The notes: generated by a model from the sequence alone, not told the origin. Positions 37,157 to 46,355 are shown, numbered from the stretch's first letter. The stretch: DNA of 64,000 bases from Pseudomonas sp. PDM14 (GCF_014851905.1 NZ_JACVAQ010000002.1:1426001-1490000); one strand, 5' to 3'. Made by a program: numbers and translations.

Positions 37157-38400
37157 AAATCGCCATCATCGGCAGCGGCATCTCCGGCCTGACCAGCGCC
37201 TACCTGCTCAACCGCCAGCACGACATCACCCTGTTCGAGGCCGGCGACTGGGTGGGCGGGCACACCCACACCGTCGACGTGCAAGTGGACGGGCGCGACT
37301 ACGCCATCGACACCGGCTTCATCGTCTTCAACGACTGGACCTACCCTCACTTCATCAAGCTGCTCGACCAGCTCGGCGTGGCCTCGCAGCCCACCGAGAT
37401 GAGCTTCTCGGTGCACGATCCGGCCAGCGGCTGCGAGTACAACGGCAACAACCTCAACAGCCTCTTCGCCCAACGCGGCAACCTGCTGTCGCCGGCGTTC
37501 TGGGGCATGCTGCGCGACATCCTGCGCTTCAACCGCGAGGCCCTCGACGACCTCGAACAGCAACGCATCGCCAGCACCACGACCCTCGGCGACTATTTGC
37601 GCATGGGCCACTACGGCACGCGCTTCATCGACCACTACATCGTGCCGATGGGCGCGGCGATCTGGTCGATGTCGCTGCAGGACATGCTCGCCTTCCCGCT
37701 GCAGTTCTTCGTGCGCTTCTTCAAGAACCACGGTCTTCTCTCGGTCAGCAATCGCCCGCAATGGCGAGTGGTCAGCGGCGGCTCGCGCAGCTACGTGGCA
37801 CCGCTGAGCGCATCGTTCAGTCAGCGCATCCGCCTGAACTGCCCGGTGCAGCGCGTCGAGCGCGATGCCGAGGGCGTCACCGTCTACAGCAGCGCCGGCA
37901 GCGAGCGCTTCGACAAGGTGGTGTTCGCCTGTCACAGCGACGACGCCCTGGCCATGCTCGCCGCGCCCACCGTCAGTGAGCGCGAGATCCTCGGCGCCCT
38001 GCGCTACGCCGACAACGATGTGGTCCTGCACACCGACACGCGCCTGCTGCCCGACCGCCGCCTGGCCTGGGCCAGCTGGAACTACCGCCTGGGCGGTGCG
38101 CGCCATCAGCCCGCCGCGGTGACCTACGACATGAACATCCTGCAGGGCATCGCCAGCGACACCACCTTCTGCGTCAGCCTCAACCAAAGCGCGGCCATCG
38201 ACCCCGCGCGCATCCTCGGCCGCTACACCTACCGCCACCCGCAGTACAGCCTGGCCGGGATCGACGCCCAGGCGCGCTGGGGCGACATCAACGGCCAGCA
38301 GCACAGCTATTTCTGCGGCGCCTACTGGGCCAACGGCTTTCACGAGGATGGCGTGGTCAGCGCCCTGCGCGTGGCCGACGCCTTTGGCGAGCGCCTGTGA
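37153..38400 (+). CDS. FAD-dependent amine-oxidase-like oxidoreductase
   Basis: A 415-residue flavoprotein. The N-terminal dinucleotide fold MKIAIIGSGISGLTSAYLLN and the second motif GGHTHTVDVQVDG are typical of the NAD(P)-binding/amine oxidase superfamily (predicted NAD/FAD-binding protein group). This protein is almost always encoded next to DUF1365 and a Cfa-like methyltransferase. In Rhodobacter related gene sets belong to the singlet-oxygen response and to unusual fatty-acid synthesis. It probably desaturates or oxidises a phospholipid acyl chain (inference). It overlaps both neighbours by 4 nt. Confidence 0.88.
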   Translation: MKIAIIGSGISGLTSAYLLNRQHDITLFEAGDWVGGHTHTVDVQVDGRDYAIDTGFIVFNDWTYPHFIKLLDQLGVASQPTEMSFSVHDPASGCEYNGNNLNSLFAQRGNLLSPAFWGMLRDILRFNREALDDLEQQRIASTTTLGDYLRMGHYGTRFIDHYIVPMGAAIWSMSLQDMLAFPLQFFVRFFKNHGLLSVSNRPQWRVVSGGSRSYVAPLSASFSQRIRLNCPVQRVERDAEGVTVYSSAGSERFDKVVFACHSDDALAMLAAPTVSEREILGALRYADNDVVLHTDTRLLPDRRLAWASWNYRLGGARHQPAAVTYDMNILQGIASDTTFCVSLNQSAAIDPARILGRYTYRHPQYSLAGIDAQARWGDINGQQHSYFCGAYWANGFHEDGVVSALRVADAFGERL

Positions 38401-39203
38401 ACAGCGCCCTCTACAGCGGCTGGGTCAGCCATCGGCGCTACCTGCCGCGCGGCCACGCCTTCCGCTACCGCATGGGCATGCTCTACCTCGACCTCGACGA
38501 GCAGGAACAGGTGCTCGGCCTGTCGCCTCTGGCCGGGCGCAGCCGCTTCGCCGCCTTCGCCTTTCGCGAGCGTGACTACCTGCCGCAGTTCACCCGCCAC
38601 GGCACGCGCCTGATCGACGCCGTGCGCAGCCGCGTCGGTGCCGCCCTCGGCCACACGCCGCAGGGCCCGGTGTGCTTGCTGACCCAGCCGCGCAGCTGGG
38701 GCCTGGCGTTCAACCCGGCGAGTTTCTTCTACTGCCACGAAGCCGACGGCAGGCTGGCGGCGATTCTCTGCGAAGTCAGCAACACGCCCTGGCGCGAGCG
38801 CTACCACTACGTGCTGCCGCTGCCGGCAGAAGGCGCTGCGCAGTTCGCCGTGGCCAAGGCCTTCCACGTGTCGCCGTTCTTGCCGCGTGATGTGGAATAC
38901 CGCATGCGCTTCAGTGCGCCGGACCAGCAGTTGCACATCCAGATGGAGGACTGGCAGGGCGCGGATCGCCTGTTCGCAGCCGGCCTCGGCCTGCAGCGCC
39001 AGCCCCTGACTCGCGCCGGCCTGCACCGGCACCTGCTGAGCTTTCCCTGGATGACCGCCAAGACCGTGCTGGCCATCTACTGGCAGGCCCTGCGCCTGTT
39101 GCTCAAACGCACCCCGATGTTTTCCCACCAGCCCGCGCAGGGTGATCTGCGCGTGGCCGAACCCCGATTCGCTGCGCAGGAGACCACCGATGAAAAGCCC
39201 TAG
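38397..39203 (+). CDS. DUF1365 protein
   Basis: A 268-residue protein starting at GTG in a GTGA overlap. It has the DUF1365 pattern: N-terminal WVSHRRYLPRGHAFRYRMGM, then FNPASFFYCHEADGRLAAIL and EVSNTPWRERYHYVLPL, and AFHVSPFLPRDVEYRMRF. The family is found with a FAD oxidoreductase and cyclopropane-fatty-acid synthase homologue, and is presumed to act in modification of membrane lipids, but no activity is established to my knowledge. It overlaps the methyltransferase gene by 14 nt. Confidence 0.88.
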   Translation: MNSALYSGWVSHRRYLPRGHAFRYRMGMLYLDLDEQEQVLGLSPLAGRSRFAAFAFRERDYLPQFTRHGTRLIDAVRSRVGAALGHTPQGPVCLLTQPRSWGLAFNPASFFYCHEADGRLAAILCEVSNTPWRERYHYVLPLPAEGAAQFAVAKAFHVSPFLPRDVEYRMRFSAPDQQLHIQMEDWQGADRLFAAGLGLQRQPLTRAGLHRHLLSFPWMTAKTVLAIYWQALRLLLKRTPMFSHQPAQGDLRVAEPRFAAQETTDEKP

Positions 39204-40467
39204 CCTGACCACCGCAAAAACCGCCCTGTTCGCGGGCAACGGCGTGGGCGCCGGTTTGCTGCGCAGCCTCGTCCTGCGCCAGCTCGGCCTGCTGCAAAAG
39301 GGCCAGCTGACGGTCATCGAGAACGGCGAACACCTGCTGTTCGGCACGCCCGGCAGCGGCCCGCATGCGGAGATCGACGTGCTCGACCCGGCGCTGTGGG
39401 GGCTGATCGCCGGCAACGGTTCGATCGGTTCCGGCGAGGCCTACATCCACGGTTACTGGACCACACCAGACCTGACCGCGGTGATCCGCCTGTTCGTCAG
39501 CAACCTCGATGTGCTCGACGGCATGGAGCGCGGCCTGGCGCAGCTCTTCGGCCGCCCGCTGATGCAGGGCCTGCACTGGCTCAACCGCAACACGCGCCAG
39601 GGCTCGCGCAAGAACATCGCCGCCCACTACGACCTCGGCAACGCGCTGTTCGAGCAGTTGCTCGACCCGACCATGATGTACTCGGCGGCGATGTTCACCC
39701 GCGACGAGGACAGCCTGGAGCAGGCCCAGCTGAACAAGCTCGAACGCATCTGCCAGAAGCTCGACCTGCAAGCCGACGACCACCTGCTGGAAATCGGCAC
39801 CGGCTGGGGCGGCATGGCCCTGTACGCGGCCAGCCACTACGGCTGCCGGGTGACCACCACGACCCTGTCGCGCGAGCAGTACGCCTACACCGAACAGCGC
39901 ATCGCCGAGCAGGGCCTGCAGGAGCGCGTCACCCTGCTGCTCAAGGACTACCGCGACCTCGACGGCCGCTACGACAAGCTGGTTTCGATCGAGATGATCG
40001 AGGCGGTCGGCCATCGCTTCCTGCCCACCTACTTCAAGCAGTGCGCACGCCTGCTCAAGGACGATGGCCTGATGCTGCTGCAGGCCATCACCATCCGCGA
40101 CCAGCGCTATGAGCAGGCGAAGAACGCCGTGGACTTCATCCAGCGCTACATATTCCCCGGCGGTGCCCTGCCGTCGGTGCAGAAGATGTTGCAGGTGATC
40201 ACCAAGGACAGCGACCTCAACCTGCACCACATGGAAGACTTCGGCCTGCACTACGCCCGCACCTTGCGCCTGTGGCACGACAACCTGCGCCGCGCCCGGC
40301 ACACCCTGGAACAGCTCGGCTACGACGAGCACTTCTACCGGCTGTGGGAGTTCTACCTGTGCTACTGCGAGGGCGGCTTCCTCGAGCGCACCATCGGCAC
40401 CGCACAACTGCTGCTGGCCAAACCCCAGGCGCGCCCGGCGCCGCTGCTCGGCCACTTCGGCGCCTGA
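39190..40467 (+). CDS. Cyclopropane-fatty-acid-synthase-like SAM methyltransferase
   Basis: A 425-residue class I SAM methyltransferase of the Cfa family. The SAM motif is LLEIGTGWGGMALYAASHYG. IEMIEAVGHRFLPTYFKQC and RYIFPGGALPSVQKM are conserved Cfa segments, and the N-terminal lipid-binding domain covers about 1-125. Canonical Cfa adds a methylene bridge to unsaturated phospholipids; relatives in Rhodobacter operons of this layout instead methylate during furan-fatty-acid synthesis. Which applies here cannot be decided by eye. Start ATG 39190 is in the photolyase operon. Confidence 0.87.
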   Translation: MKSPSLTTAKTALFAGNGVGAGLLRSLVLRQLGLLQKGQLTVIENGEHLLFGTPGSGPHAEIDVLDPALWGLIAGNGSIGSGEAYIHGYWTTPDLTAVIRLFVSNLDVLDGMERGLAQLFGRPLMQGLHWLNRNTRQGSRKNIAAHYDLGNALFEQLLDPTMMYSAAMFTRDEDSLEQAQLNKLERICQKLDLQADDHLLEIGTGWGGMALYAASHYGCRVTTTTLSREQYAYTEQRIAEQGLQERVTLLLKDYRDLDGRYDKLVSIEMIEAVGHRFLPTYFKQCARLLKDDGLMLLQAITIRDQRYEQAKNAVDFIQRYIFPGGALPSVQKMLQVITKDSDLNLHHMEDFGLHYARTLRLWHDNLRRARHTLEQLGYDEHFYRLWEFYLCYCEGGFLERTIGTAQLLLAKPQARPAPLLGHFGA

Positions 40468-40974
40468 GTGAACGCAATCCAGCGCAACCTGGCCAACGCC
40501 GCGCTGTTCCAGCTCGGCTGGTTCACCTGCGTGTTCGGCGCGCAGCGGCCCTGGCTGTTGCTGGTCGCGCTCGCCTGCCTGTTGCTGCACCTGTTGTGGC
40601 TGGCCGGGCCGCGGGAGTGGCGATTGATCGCGGCGGTGACGTTGCTTGGCAGCACGCTGGACTCGCTGCTGCTCAACCTCGGCGTGTTCGACTTCGCCGG
40701 TGACAGTGTGCTGCTGCCGCTGTGGCTGGCCCTGCTCTGGGCGCTGTTCGCCAGCACCCTGGCCCACTGCCTGGCCTGGACTGCACGCCCCTGGTGGCTG
40801 GGAGCCCTGCTCGGCGCGCTCGGCGGGCCGCTGTCGTATCTCGCCGGATCACGCCTGGCCGATGTCGCGCTGCCACTTGGCACGCTGCCAACCCTGGCGC
40901 TCCTGGCGCTGCTCTGGGCCGGCGTGCTGCCGACCTGCCATGCCCTGGCGGATCGGTTCAGGCGGTTACGCTAG
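40468..40974 (+). CDS. DUF2878 membrane protein
   Basis: A 168-residue integral membrane protein starting at GTG immediately after the Cfa stop. It has five to six helices (ANAALFQLGWFTCVFGAQRP opens the DUF2878 pattern; GALLGALGGPLSYLAGSRLA is its conserved Gly/Pro-rich loop). It is the last gene of the operon and its 3' end overlaps the convergent GlxA gene by 9 bp. Function unknown; the operon suggests a membrane or lipid role. Confidence 0.85.
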   Translation: MNAIQRNLANAALFQLGWFTCVFGAQRPWLLLVALACLLLHLLWLAGPREWRLIAAVTLLGSTLDSLLLNLGVFDFAGDSVLLPLWLALLWALFASTLAHCLAWTARPWWLGALLGALGGPLSYLAGSRLADVALPLGTLPTLALLALLWAGVLPTCHALADRFRRLR

Positions 40975-41973
40975 TTCGGTCCTTTCCCCGTTCGGCGCGC
41001 TCACACCGAAGCGCTTGCGGTAGTCGCTGGGGGCCAGGCCGGTGATCTTGCGGAAGGTACTGCGGAAGGCGCCGGGGTCCTGGTAGCCGACGACCCAGGC
41101 GATGTGGTCGACCGTGTCGTTGGTGAATTCGAGCATCTCGCGCGCCTTGCCCACCCGCACGTGCTGGCAGTACTCGGTGGGCTTGAGCCCGGTGGCGGCA
41201 CGGAAGCGGCGCAGGAAGGTGCGCTCTTCCAGGCCCGCACGCTCGGCCATGCTCGCCAGCGACACGTCCACTGCGCCGCTGGCCTGCAGCCAGTGCTGCA
41301 CCTTGAGCACGGCGGCGTCGCCGTGGCTGAGGATCGGCGAGAAATTGCTGCCGCACTCACGCGCGCTGTCACTGTGCTCGACCATCAGGAAACGCGCGGT
41401 GTGCGCGGCAATGCTCGGGCCCATCAGGCGGTCGACCAGGCGCAGGCCCAGCTCGGCCCAGGCCATCAGCCCGGCGCTGGTGATGATGTCGCCATCATCG
41501 ACGATGGGCGTGTCGAGCTGCACGCTGATGCTGGGGTAGCGCTCGGCAAGGGTCTTGGCACTGGTCCAGTGGGTGGTCACCTTGCGCCCGTCGAGCAGGC
41601 CGGTTTCCGCCAGCAGGAACGCCCCCAGGCACACCGAGCCCACGGCTGCGCCAGCAGCATGCCGCGCACGAATCCACTCGGCCAGCAGCCGCAGCGTCGC
41701 CCCCTCAGGCGGCTCGGCCAGCGAAGGCGGCAGCAGCACGGCAACCAGCGTGCTGTCGCTGCCGGGCAAGCTGTCGAAGCCACGCTCCAGCGCCCGGCCC
41801 TGGGCATTCAGACGCCAGTGGCTGATGCGCAGGCGTGGCACTTGCGCCGCGCCCTGCTCGCTGGCCATGCGGTTGGCCACCTCGAACAGGTCGGTCAGGC
41901 CGCCCACTGCCGAGGTCTGCGCGCCGGGATACACCAGCAGGCCGATCTCGGCGATCACTTGGGGGGTGTTCAT
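40966..41973 (-). CDS. GlxA-family transcriptional regulator (DJ-1/PfpI plus AraC HTH)
   Basis: A 335-residue regulator. The N-terminal class I glutamine-amidotransferase-like domain (about 8-180; AIGLLVYP-like strand and AVGSVCLGAFLLAETGLLDG, nucleophile-elbow Cys) acts as a ligand sensor. The C-terminal AraC domain (about 215-325) has VSLASMAERAGLEERTFLRR and VDHIAWVVGYQDPGAFRSTF. The ATG at 41973 begins the sensing domain. It is divergent from a cysteine hydrolase gene, a very common pairing, and probably regulates it. Confidence 0.9.
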   Translation of the reverse strand: MNTPQVIAEIGLLVYPGAQTSAVGGLTDLFEVANRMASEQGAAQVPRLRISHWRLNAQGRALERGFDSLPGSDSTLVAVLLPPSLAEPPEGATLRLLAEWIRARHAAGAAVGSVCLGAFLLAETGLLDGRKVTTHWTSAKTLAERYPSISVQLDTPIVDDGDIITSAGLMAWAELGLRLVDRLMGPSIAAHTARFLMVEHSDSARECGSNFSPILSHGDAAVLKVQHWLQASGAVDVSLASMAERAGLEERTFLRRFRAATGLKPTEYCQHVRVGKAREMLEFTNDTVDHIAWVVGYQDPGAFRSTFRKITGLAPSDYRKRFGVSAPNGERTELA

Positions 41974-42077
41974 TGTCAGTTTACCCACGCTAGTTGTCGT
42001 TCCCGCCAATCCCCGGAGGCCGTGCCGGGCGCAATACTGGCCCCAACACGAACACACACCCATCCGAGGAAACCATC

Positions 42078-42626
42078 ATGTCCAAACAAGCGCTCATCGT
42101 AGTGGATATCCAGAACGACTACTTCCCCGCCGGCAAATGGCCTCTGGTCGGTGCCCACGCCGCGGCCGACAACGCAGCGAAGATCATCCAGGCGCACCGC
42201 GCCGCCGGCGACCTGGTGGTGCACATCCGCCATGAATTCCCCAGCGACGACGCGCCGTTCTTCGTGCCGGGCTCCGAAGGCGCACAACTGCACCCGAAAG
42301 TGCTCAACCGCGCCGACGAGCCGGTGGTGGTGAAGCAGCACATCAACTCCTTCCGCGAAACCGAACTCAAGGCCGTGCTCGACCAGCACGGCATCGACAC
42401 CCTGGTGGTGGTCGGCAGCATGAGCCACATGTGCATCGACGGCATCACCCGCGCCGCGGTCGACTTCGGCTACCCGGTGACCGTGATCCACGACGCCTGC
42501 GCCACCCTCGACCTGGCGTTCAACGGCGTCAAGGTGCCGGCCGCCCAGGTGCATGCCGCGTTCATGGCCGCCCTGCAGTTCGGCTACGCCACCCTGCTGT
42601 CCACCGAGGAGTTCCTGGCCGGCTGA
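42078..42626 (+). CDS. Isochorismatase-family cysteine hydrolase
   Basis: A 182-residue hydrolase. Catalytic triad residues are visible: Asp in ALIVVDIQNDYFPAGKWPL, Lys in VVVKQHINSF and Cys in SMSHMCIDGITRAA. Family members hydrolyse nicotinamide, N-carbamoylsarcosine, isochorismate or related amides. It is divergent from a GlxA-type regulator (104 bp apart), which probably senses its substrate. Start ATG 42078; a strong terminator follows. The natural substrate is not identifiable by eye. Confidence 0.9.
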   Translation: MSKQALIVVDIQNDYFPAGKWPLVGAHAAADNAAKIIQAHRAAGDLVVHIRHEFPSDDAPFFVPGSEGAQLHPKVLNRADEPVVVKQHINSFRETELKAVLDQHGIDTLVVVGSMSHMCIDGITRAAVDFGYPVTVIHDACATLDLAFNGVKVPAAQVHAAFMAALQFGYATLLSTEEFLAG

Positions 42627-42653
42627 CCGGACCGGTTCGTCACCCGCCGATAG

Positions 42654-42685
42654 CGGCGCAGCGCCTCGGTGCTGCGCCGTTTTTT
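42654..42685 (+). terminator. Rho-independent terminator after the cysteine hydrolase gene
   Basis: CGGCGCAGC / GCTGCGCCG stem, 8-nt loop, then TTTTTT, 27 bp after the stop. Confidence 0.88.
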
Positions 42686-42766
42686 CCTGTCACCGCCGAA
42701 TGAGCCGGGAGCGGCGTCGGTCGCCCCGGCGCGCGATTCGCCGGCGCCTGCCGTACACTGCGCGGC

Positions 42767-43075
42767 ATGAGTCAGATTCCCCTCACCCAACTCCCCACCA
42801 CGCCACGTGTCACCTGTTCCACCTGCGCCGCCTGCTGCTGCCAGCTGGAAGTCATGCTGATCACCGATACCGGCGTGCCGCCACGCTTCATCGACACCGA
42901 CGACTGGGGCGGCGAAGTGATGCGCCGCCTGGATGACGGCTGGTGCGCGGCGCTGGACCGCGACAGCATGCGCTGCACGATCTACGAGCTGCGCCCGCTG
43001 ATCTGTCGCGAATTCGAGATGGGCTCGCCGGAGTGCGTCGACGAGCGCGGCGGCATGGGTGCGATCTACCGTTAA
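42767..43075 (+). CDS. YkgJ-family cysteine cluster protein
   Basis: A 102-residue protein with the YkgJ Cys pattern: CSTCAACCCQLEV near the N terminus, and further Cys in DGWCAALDRDSMRCTIYELR and PLICREFEMGSPEC. The cluster is expected to bind Zn or an iron-sulfur centre. Function unknown. It has its own start behind a weak ribosome site and is followed by a bidirectional terminator shared with pagL. Confidence 0.87.
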   Translation: MSQIPLTQLPTTPRVTCSTCAACCCQLEVMLITDTGVPPRFIDTDDWGGEVMRRLDDGWCAALDRDSMRCTIYELRPLICREFEMGSPECVDERGGMGAIYR

Positions 43076-43171
43076 CCTTATGCGCAAGGCGTCGTATACG
43101 CGGGTAGGCACCCATGGCTGATCAGAGCCACGCAGGCTCCCGGCAGGACACTCCGCCGAAATGGCGGCCAT

Positions 43172-43202
43172 AAAAAAGCCGGGCATCAAGCCCGGCTTTT
43201 TT
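43172..43202. terminator. Bidirectional terminator between the ykgJ-like gene and pagL
   Basis: AAAAAAGCCGGGC / GCCCGGCTTTTTT stem with a short loop and T-runs on both strands, between convergent genes. Confidence 0.93.
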
Positions 43203-43221
43203 CCATGCCATACGGCTGCGC

Positions 43222-43734
43222 TTAGAAGCTCATGCGGTAATGCAGGCTGTACGCCTCGACGCCATCGTTCGGCTGCTTGATGCCGGCGTTGGAGTAGTGG
43301 ATCGCACGGATGCCCACTTCCTGCCCCGAGAAACGCAGGCCTGCGCCAATGCGGTCTTCGAACTGGAAGGACGAACCGAGGTTGTTGCTTTCCAGCTGAG
43401 TGTTCTCGAAAGCGGCCACACCGATACCGGCTTCCAGATACGGCTTGACGTTTTCACCGGCGAATTCGTAAACGAATACCGGGGTGAACGACAGGCTGTG
43501 GTTGCTGGATGTCTCGTCGCCATCCCAGAAGGTGTAGGCAGCATCCCAATAGCCGGTCAGACGGCCGACGTCGCTGGCGAACCAGCTTTTGTCCCAATTC
43601 CACTGCGCACCCAGGCGATAGACCATGGTGGAGTCACCGGATTGGCCGACAGCGGCGGTGAAATCAACCGCCTGCGCAGAAAGGCTGCCCATGCTCAGAG
43701 CAGTGGCAGCAACCAAGGAAAGGATCTTCTTCAT
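43222..43734 (-). CDS. pagL: Lipid A 3-O-deacylase PagL
   Basis: A 170-residue outer-membrane enzyme. A signal peptide (MKKILSLVAATALSMGSLSA-QA) precedes an eight-stranded barrel; the chain ends in an aromatic (Phe). The catalytic His and Ser are in AIHYSNAGIKQPNDG (about His146 and Ser148 of the precursor), with Glu about 160 in GVEAYSL. PagL removes the 3-position acyl chain of lipid A and lowers TLR4 stimulation. It lies next to murI in the same order as P. aeruginosa PA4661-PA4662. Confidence 0.93.
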   Translation of the reverse strand: MKKILSLVAATALSMGSLSAQAVDFTAAVGQSGDSTMVYRLGAQWNWDKSWFASDVGRLTGYWDAAYTFWDGDETSSNHSLSFTPVFVYEFAGENVKPYLEAGIGVAAFENTQLESNNLGSSFQFEDRIGAGLRFSGQEVGIRAIHYSNAGIKQPNDGVEAYSLHYRMSF

Positions 43735-43843
43735 GTAAACGTCCTGTACCGAAGGGAGTGATAAGGCTAAGTCACACGCCAGAGGATTATAGAAACCTCC
43801 GAGGGCTCGGAAAGCCCGAATCACAGATAATTCAGAGTATTTT

Positions 43844-44641
43844 TTAAGTCGATAGCGCCAAAACCTCGACCATTTCCGACCACAGCACCGGCAGCACGCG
43901 CTGCAGCTGCTGCACGTCGCCACTGGACCACAGCCGGGTGGCCACGGCGCTCCCCGACTCGGCGCGCAGTTCACGCTGGTCGAGCAGATTTTGCAACTGG
44001 CGTGCCACGGCAGGGCCGGTGTCCACCAGGCGCACCTGCTCTGGCACCAGCTCGCGCAGCAGCGGCTTGATGAACGGGTAATGGGTACAGCCGAGAATCA
44101 GTGTGTCGCAGCCTTCGGCGAGCAGCGGCGCGACCCAGCCCTGCAGCAGTTCACGGGTACGCGGGGTGTCCAGCTCACCCGCCTCGATCTGCTCGACCAG
44201 GCCCGGGCACGGCTGGGTGACCACGCGCACATCGCTGGCGAACCGGTCGAGCAGAGCCGCGAACTTGGCGCTTTTCAGCGTACCGGTGGTGGCCAGCACG
44301 CCAACCACGCCACTGCGCGTGGCGGCCGCCGCCGGCTTCACCGCCGGCTCCATGCCGACGATGGGCAGATCCGGGTAGCGCTCGCGCAGGTCGGCCACCG
44401 CGGCGGCGGTGGCGGTGTTGCAGGCCAGCACCAGCGCCTTGGCGCCCTGCCCCAGGAGAAACTCGGTGATGCGCTGGCTGCGCTCGCGGATGAACTCCGG
44501 GCTCTTTTCGCCGTAGGGCACATGCCCGCTGTCGGCGACGTACAACAGGGATTCGTCGGGCAGACGTGCACGAATCTCGTGCAGCACCGAGAGCCCGCCA
44601 ACGCCGGAATCGAACACGCCGATCGGCGCCGCATTGCTCAT
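43844..44641 (-). CDS. murI: Glutamate racemase
   Basis: A 265-residue racemase. The start [20 protein letters not shown] carries the DSGVGG substrate loop. The two catalytic cysteines are in [11 protein letters not shown] and LGCTHYPFI, both intact. It makes D-glutamate for peptidoglycan. The ATG at 44641 overlaps the moeB stop by 4 nt (ATGA). It is the last gene of hemA-prfA-prmC-moeB-murI. Confidence 0.94.
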   Translation of the reverse strand: MSNAAPIGVFDSGVGGLSVLHEIRARLPDESLLYVADSGHVPYGEKSPEFIRERSQRITEFLLGQGAKALVLACNTATAAAVADLRERYPDLPIVGMEPAVKPAAAATRSGVVGVLATTGTLKSAKFAALLDRFASDVRVVTQPCPGLVEQIEAGELDTPRTRELLQGWVAPLLAEGCDTLILGCTHYPFIKPLLRELVPEQVRLVDTGPAVARQLQNLLDQRELRAESGSAVATRLWSSGDVQQLQRVLPVLWSEMVEVLALST

Positions 44642-45399
44642 GGCCGCGCTCCACACACGCTGCATCCGGGGTCGCGCTTCATGCGCAATTCGCGAAAGCG
44701 CGAGTCCAGCGCGTCGATCAGCAGCAGCCGGCCCACCAGCGGCTCGCCGAAACCGGCCAGTAGCTTGAGCGCCTCCAGCGCCTGCAGGCTGCCGACCAGG
44801 CCTACCAGCGGGCCGACCACGCCGGCCTCGCTGCAGGTCAGTTCGCTGTCGTCGCCGTGGCCGAACAGGCAGTGGTAGCAGGGGCTCTCGGCCCGGCGCG
44901 GATCGAACACCGCCAGCTGCCCCTGCAGGCGGATCGCCGCACCGCTGACCAGCGGCACCCCGGCAGCCACGCAGGCGGCATTGACCGCAGCGCGGGTGGT
45001 GAAGTTGTCCGAGCAGTCGAGCACCACGTCGACGGCGGCCACCGCGGCGGCCAGGGAGTCTTCATCCAGCGCGGTGCGGTGGGCACGCAACGCGATCTGC
45101 GGGTTCAGCACACTCAGCCGGGCCAGCGCCGAGTCGACCTTGCTCACGCCGAGCTGCGTGTTGTCGTGGATGACTTGCCGTTGCAGGTTGCTCAGGTCGA
45201 CCGTGTCGAAATCGGCCAGGTGCAGTTCGCCGACCCCCGCCGCCGCCAGGTACAGCGCCACCGGCGAGCCGAGCCCGCCGAGGCCGACGATCAGCGCGCG
45301 GCTCTGCTTGAGGCGCAGCTGGCCGGCGATGTCGATCTGCGGCAGGAGGATCTGCCGGCTGTAGCGCAGCAGTTCCTCGTCGTTGAGTTCCAGGTTCAT
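44638..45399 (-). CDS. moeB: Molybdopterin-synthase adenylyltransferase MoeB
   Basis: A 253-residue E1-like enzyme. The adenylation-site motif is [20 protein letters not shown], and the Zn-binding cysteines are in CYHCLFGHG and CSVCGA. A conserved Arg finger region is present ([13 protein letters not shown]). It adenylates the C terminus of MoaD or ThiS-like sulfur carriers. An ATG four codons upstream (45411) is an alternative start. It overlaps prmC by 1 nt and murI by 4 nt. Confidence 0.93.
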   Translation of the reverse strand: MNLELNDEELLRYSRQILLPQIDIAGQLRLKQSRALIVGLGGLGSPVALYLAAAGVGELHLADFDTVDLSNLQRQVIHDNTQLGVSKVDSALARLSVLNPQIALRAHRTALDEDSLAAAVAAVDVVLDCSDNFTTRAAVNAACVAAGVPLVSGAAIRLQGQLAVFDPRRAESPCYHCLFGHGDDSELTCSEAGVVGPLVGLVGSLQALEALKLLAGFGEPLVGRLLLIDALDSRFRELRMKRDPGCSVCGARP

Positions 45400-46229
45400 C
45401 AGGCTGGCCATTGCCCCAGGGAAATTCGTTGGTGGCCGCCGAGGTCATGGCGGCTTTCGACAGCGCTGAAACCGCGCGCGAGCAACAGTGCGCGCACCGC
45501 CTCGGCCTGATCATAGCCGTGTTCGAGGAGCAGCCAGCCAGCCGCGTCGAGGTAGTCCGGCGCCTGTTCGACGATCAGGCGAATGTCGTCGAGACCATCG
45601 GCACCGGCCACCAGCGCGCTCAGCGGTTCAAAGCGTACGTCGCCCTCGCCCAGGTGGCGATCATCGGCGGCGATGTACGGCGGGTTGCTGACGATCAGGC
45701 CGAAGCGCTCGCCCGCCAGCGCGGCAAACCAGTGGCTGGCACGGAACGCGGCATTGGCCAGCTGCAGGCGCTGGCGATTGCGTTCGGCCAGAGCCACGGC
45801 GTCGTCGATGCGGTCGACGCCGGTAACGCGCCAGCCCGGGCGCTCACTGGCCAGGGCCAGGGCGATGGCACCGGTGCCGGTGCCCAGGTCGAGGGCGCGC
45901 AGTGGCGTGGCGGGTAGCAACTGCAGCGCGGCTTCCACCAGCAGCTCGGTGTCCGGGCGGGGAATCAGGGTGTGCGGGGCGACTTCCAGATCCAGGCTCC
46001 AGAAGCCCTGCTGGCCGAGGATGTAGGCCACCGGCTCACCGCTACGGCGGCGCTGCAGGGCCGTGGCGAAGGCGGCCTGCTGCTCGGTGCTCGGCTCACG
46101 CTCCGGCCAGGTGCGCAGGTAGCTGCGCGACTTGCCCAGCACGGCAGCCAGGAGTAGCTCGGCATCCAGGCGCGCGCTGGGCGAGTCAGGCAGATCGGCG
46201 CTATCGAGCAGGGATTGGATGGTGGCCAT
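45399..46229 (-). CDS. prmC: Peptide chain release factor glutamine methyltransferase PrmC (HemK)
   Basis: A 276-residue SAM methyltransferase with N-terminal helical domain (1-85) and a catalytic domain. It carries ALDLGTGTGAIALALASERP (SAM motif) and the signature GLIVSNPPYIAADDRHL (NPPY). It methylates the Gln of the GGQ motif in release factors RF1 and RF2. It lies directly after its substrate gene prfA in the conserved cluster, with a 130-bp gap that holds two repeat elements. Confidence 0.94.
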   Translation of the reverse strand: MATIQSLLDSADLPDSPSARLDAELLLAAVLGKSRSYLRTWPEREPSTEQQAAFATALQRRRSGEPVAYILGQQGFWSLDLEVAPHTLIPRPDTELLVEAALQLLPATPLRALDLGTGTGAIALALASERPGWRVTGVDRIDDAVALAERNRQRLQLANAAFRASHWFAALAGERFGLIVSNPPYIAADDRHLGEGDVRFEPLSALVAGADGLDDIRLIVEQAPDYLDAAGWLLLEHGYDQAEAVRALLLARGFSAVESRHDLGGHQRISLGQWPA

Positions 46230-46284
46230 GGGTCTCTCGTGAAGCGGATCGAAGCACGTCAGCGATCCACCGTACGGGCTTGTT

Positions 46285-46315
46285 GATGGATGAACAGCGC
46301 GTCATCCACCCTACG
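46285..46315. repeat. Intergenic palindromic repeat, copy B
   Basis: GATGGATGAACAGCGCGTCA followed by TCCACCCTACG, with the same ends (TGGAT / ATCCA) and core (CAGCGCGT) as copy A at 8983-9012 read on the other strand. It lies in the prfA-prmC gap, inside a transcribed operon. Confidence 0.55.
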
Positions 46316-46330
46316 CGCGATGCTCTGCGC

Positions 46331-46355
46331 CTCCTCTCCCTCCGGGAGTGGGGTG
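46331..46355. repeat. Degenerate REP-like element
   Basis: TCCTCTCCCTCCGGGAGTGG then GGTG resembles one arm of the inverted pair at 10228-10310 (CCTCTCC...GGAG...GGGGTG). It lies 5 bp from the prfA stop. Confidence 0.45.
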
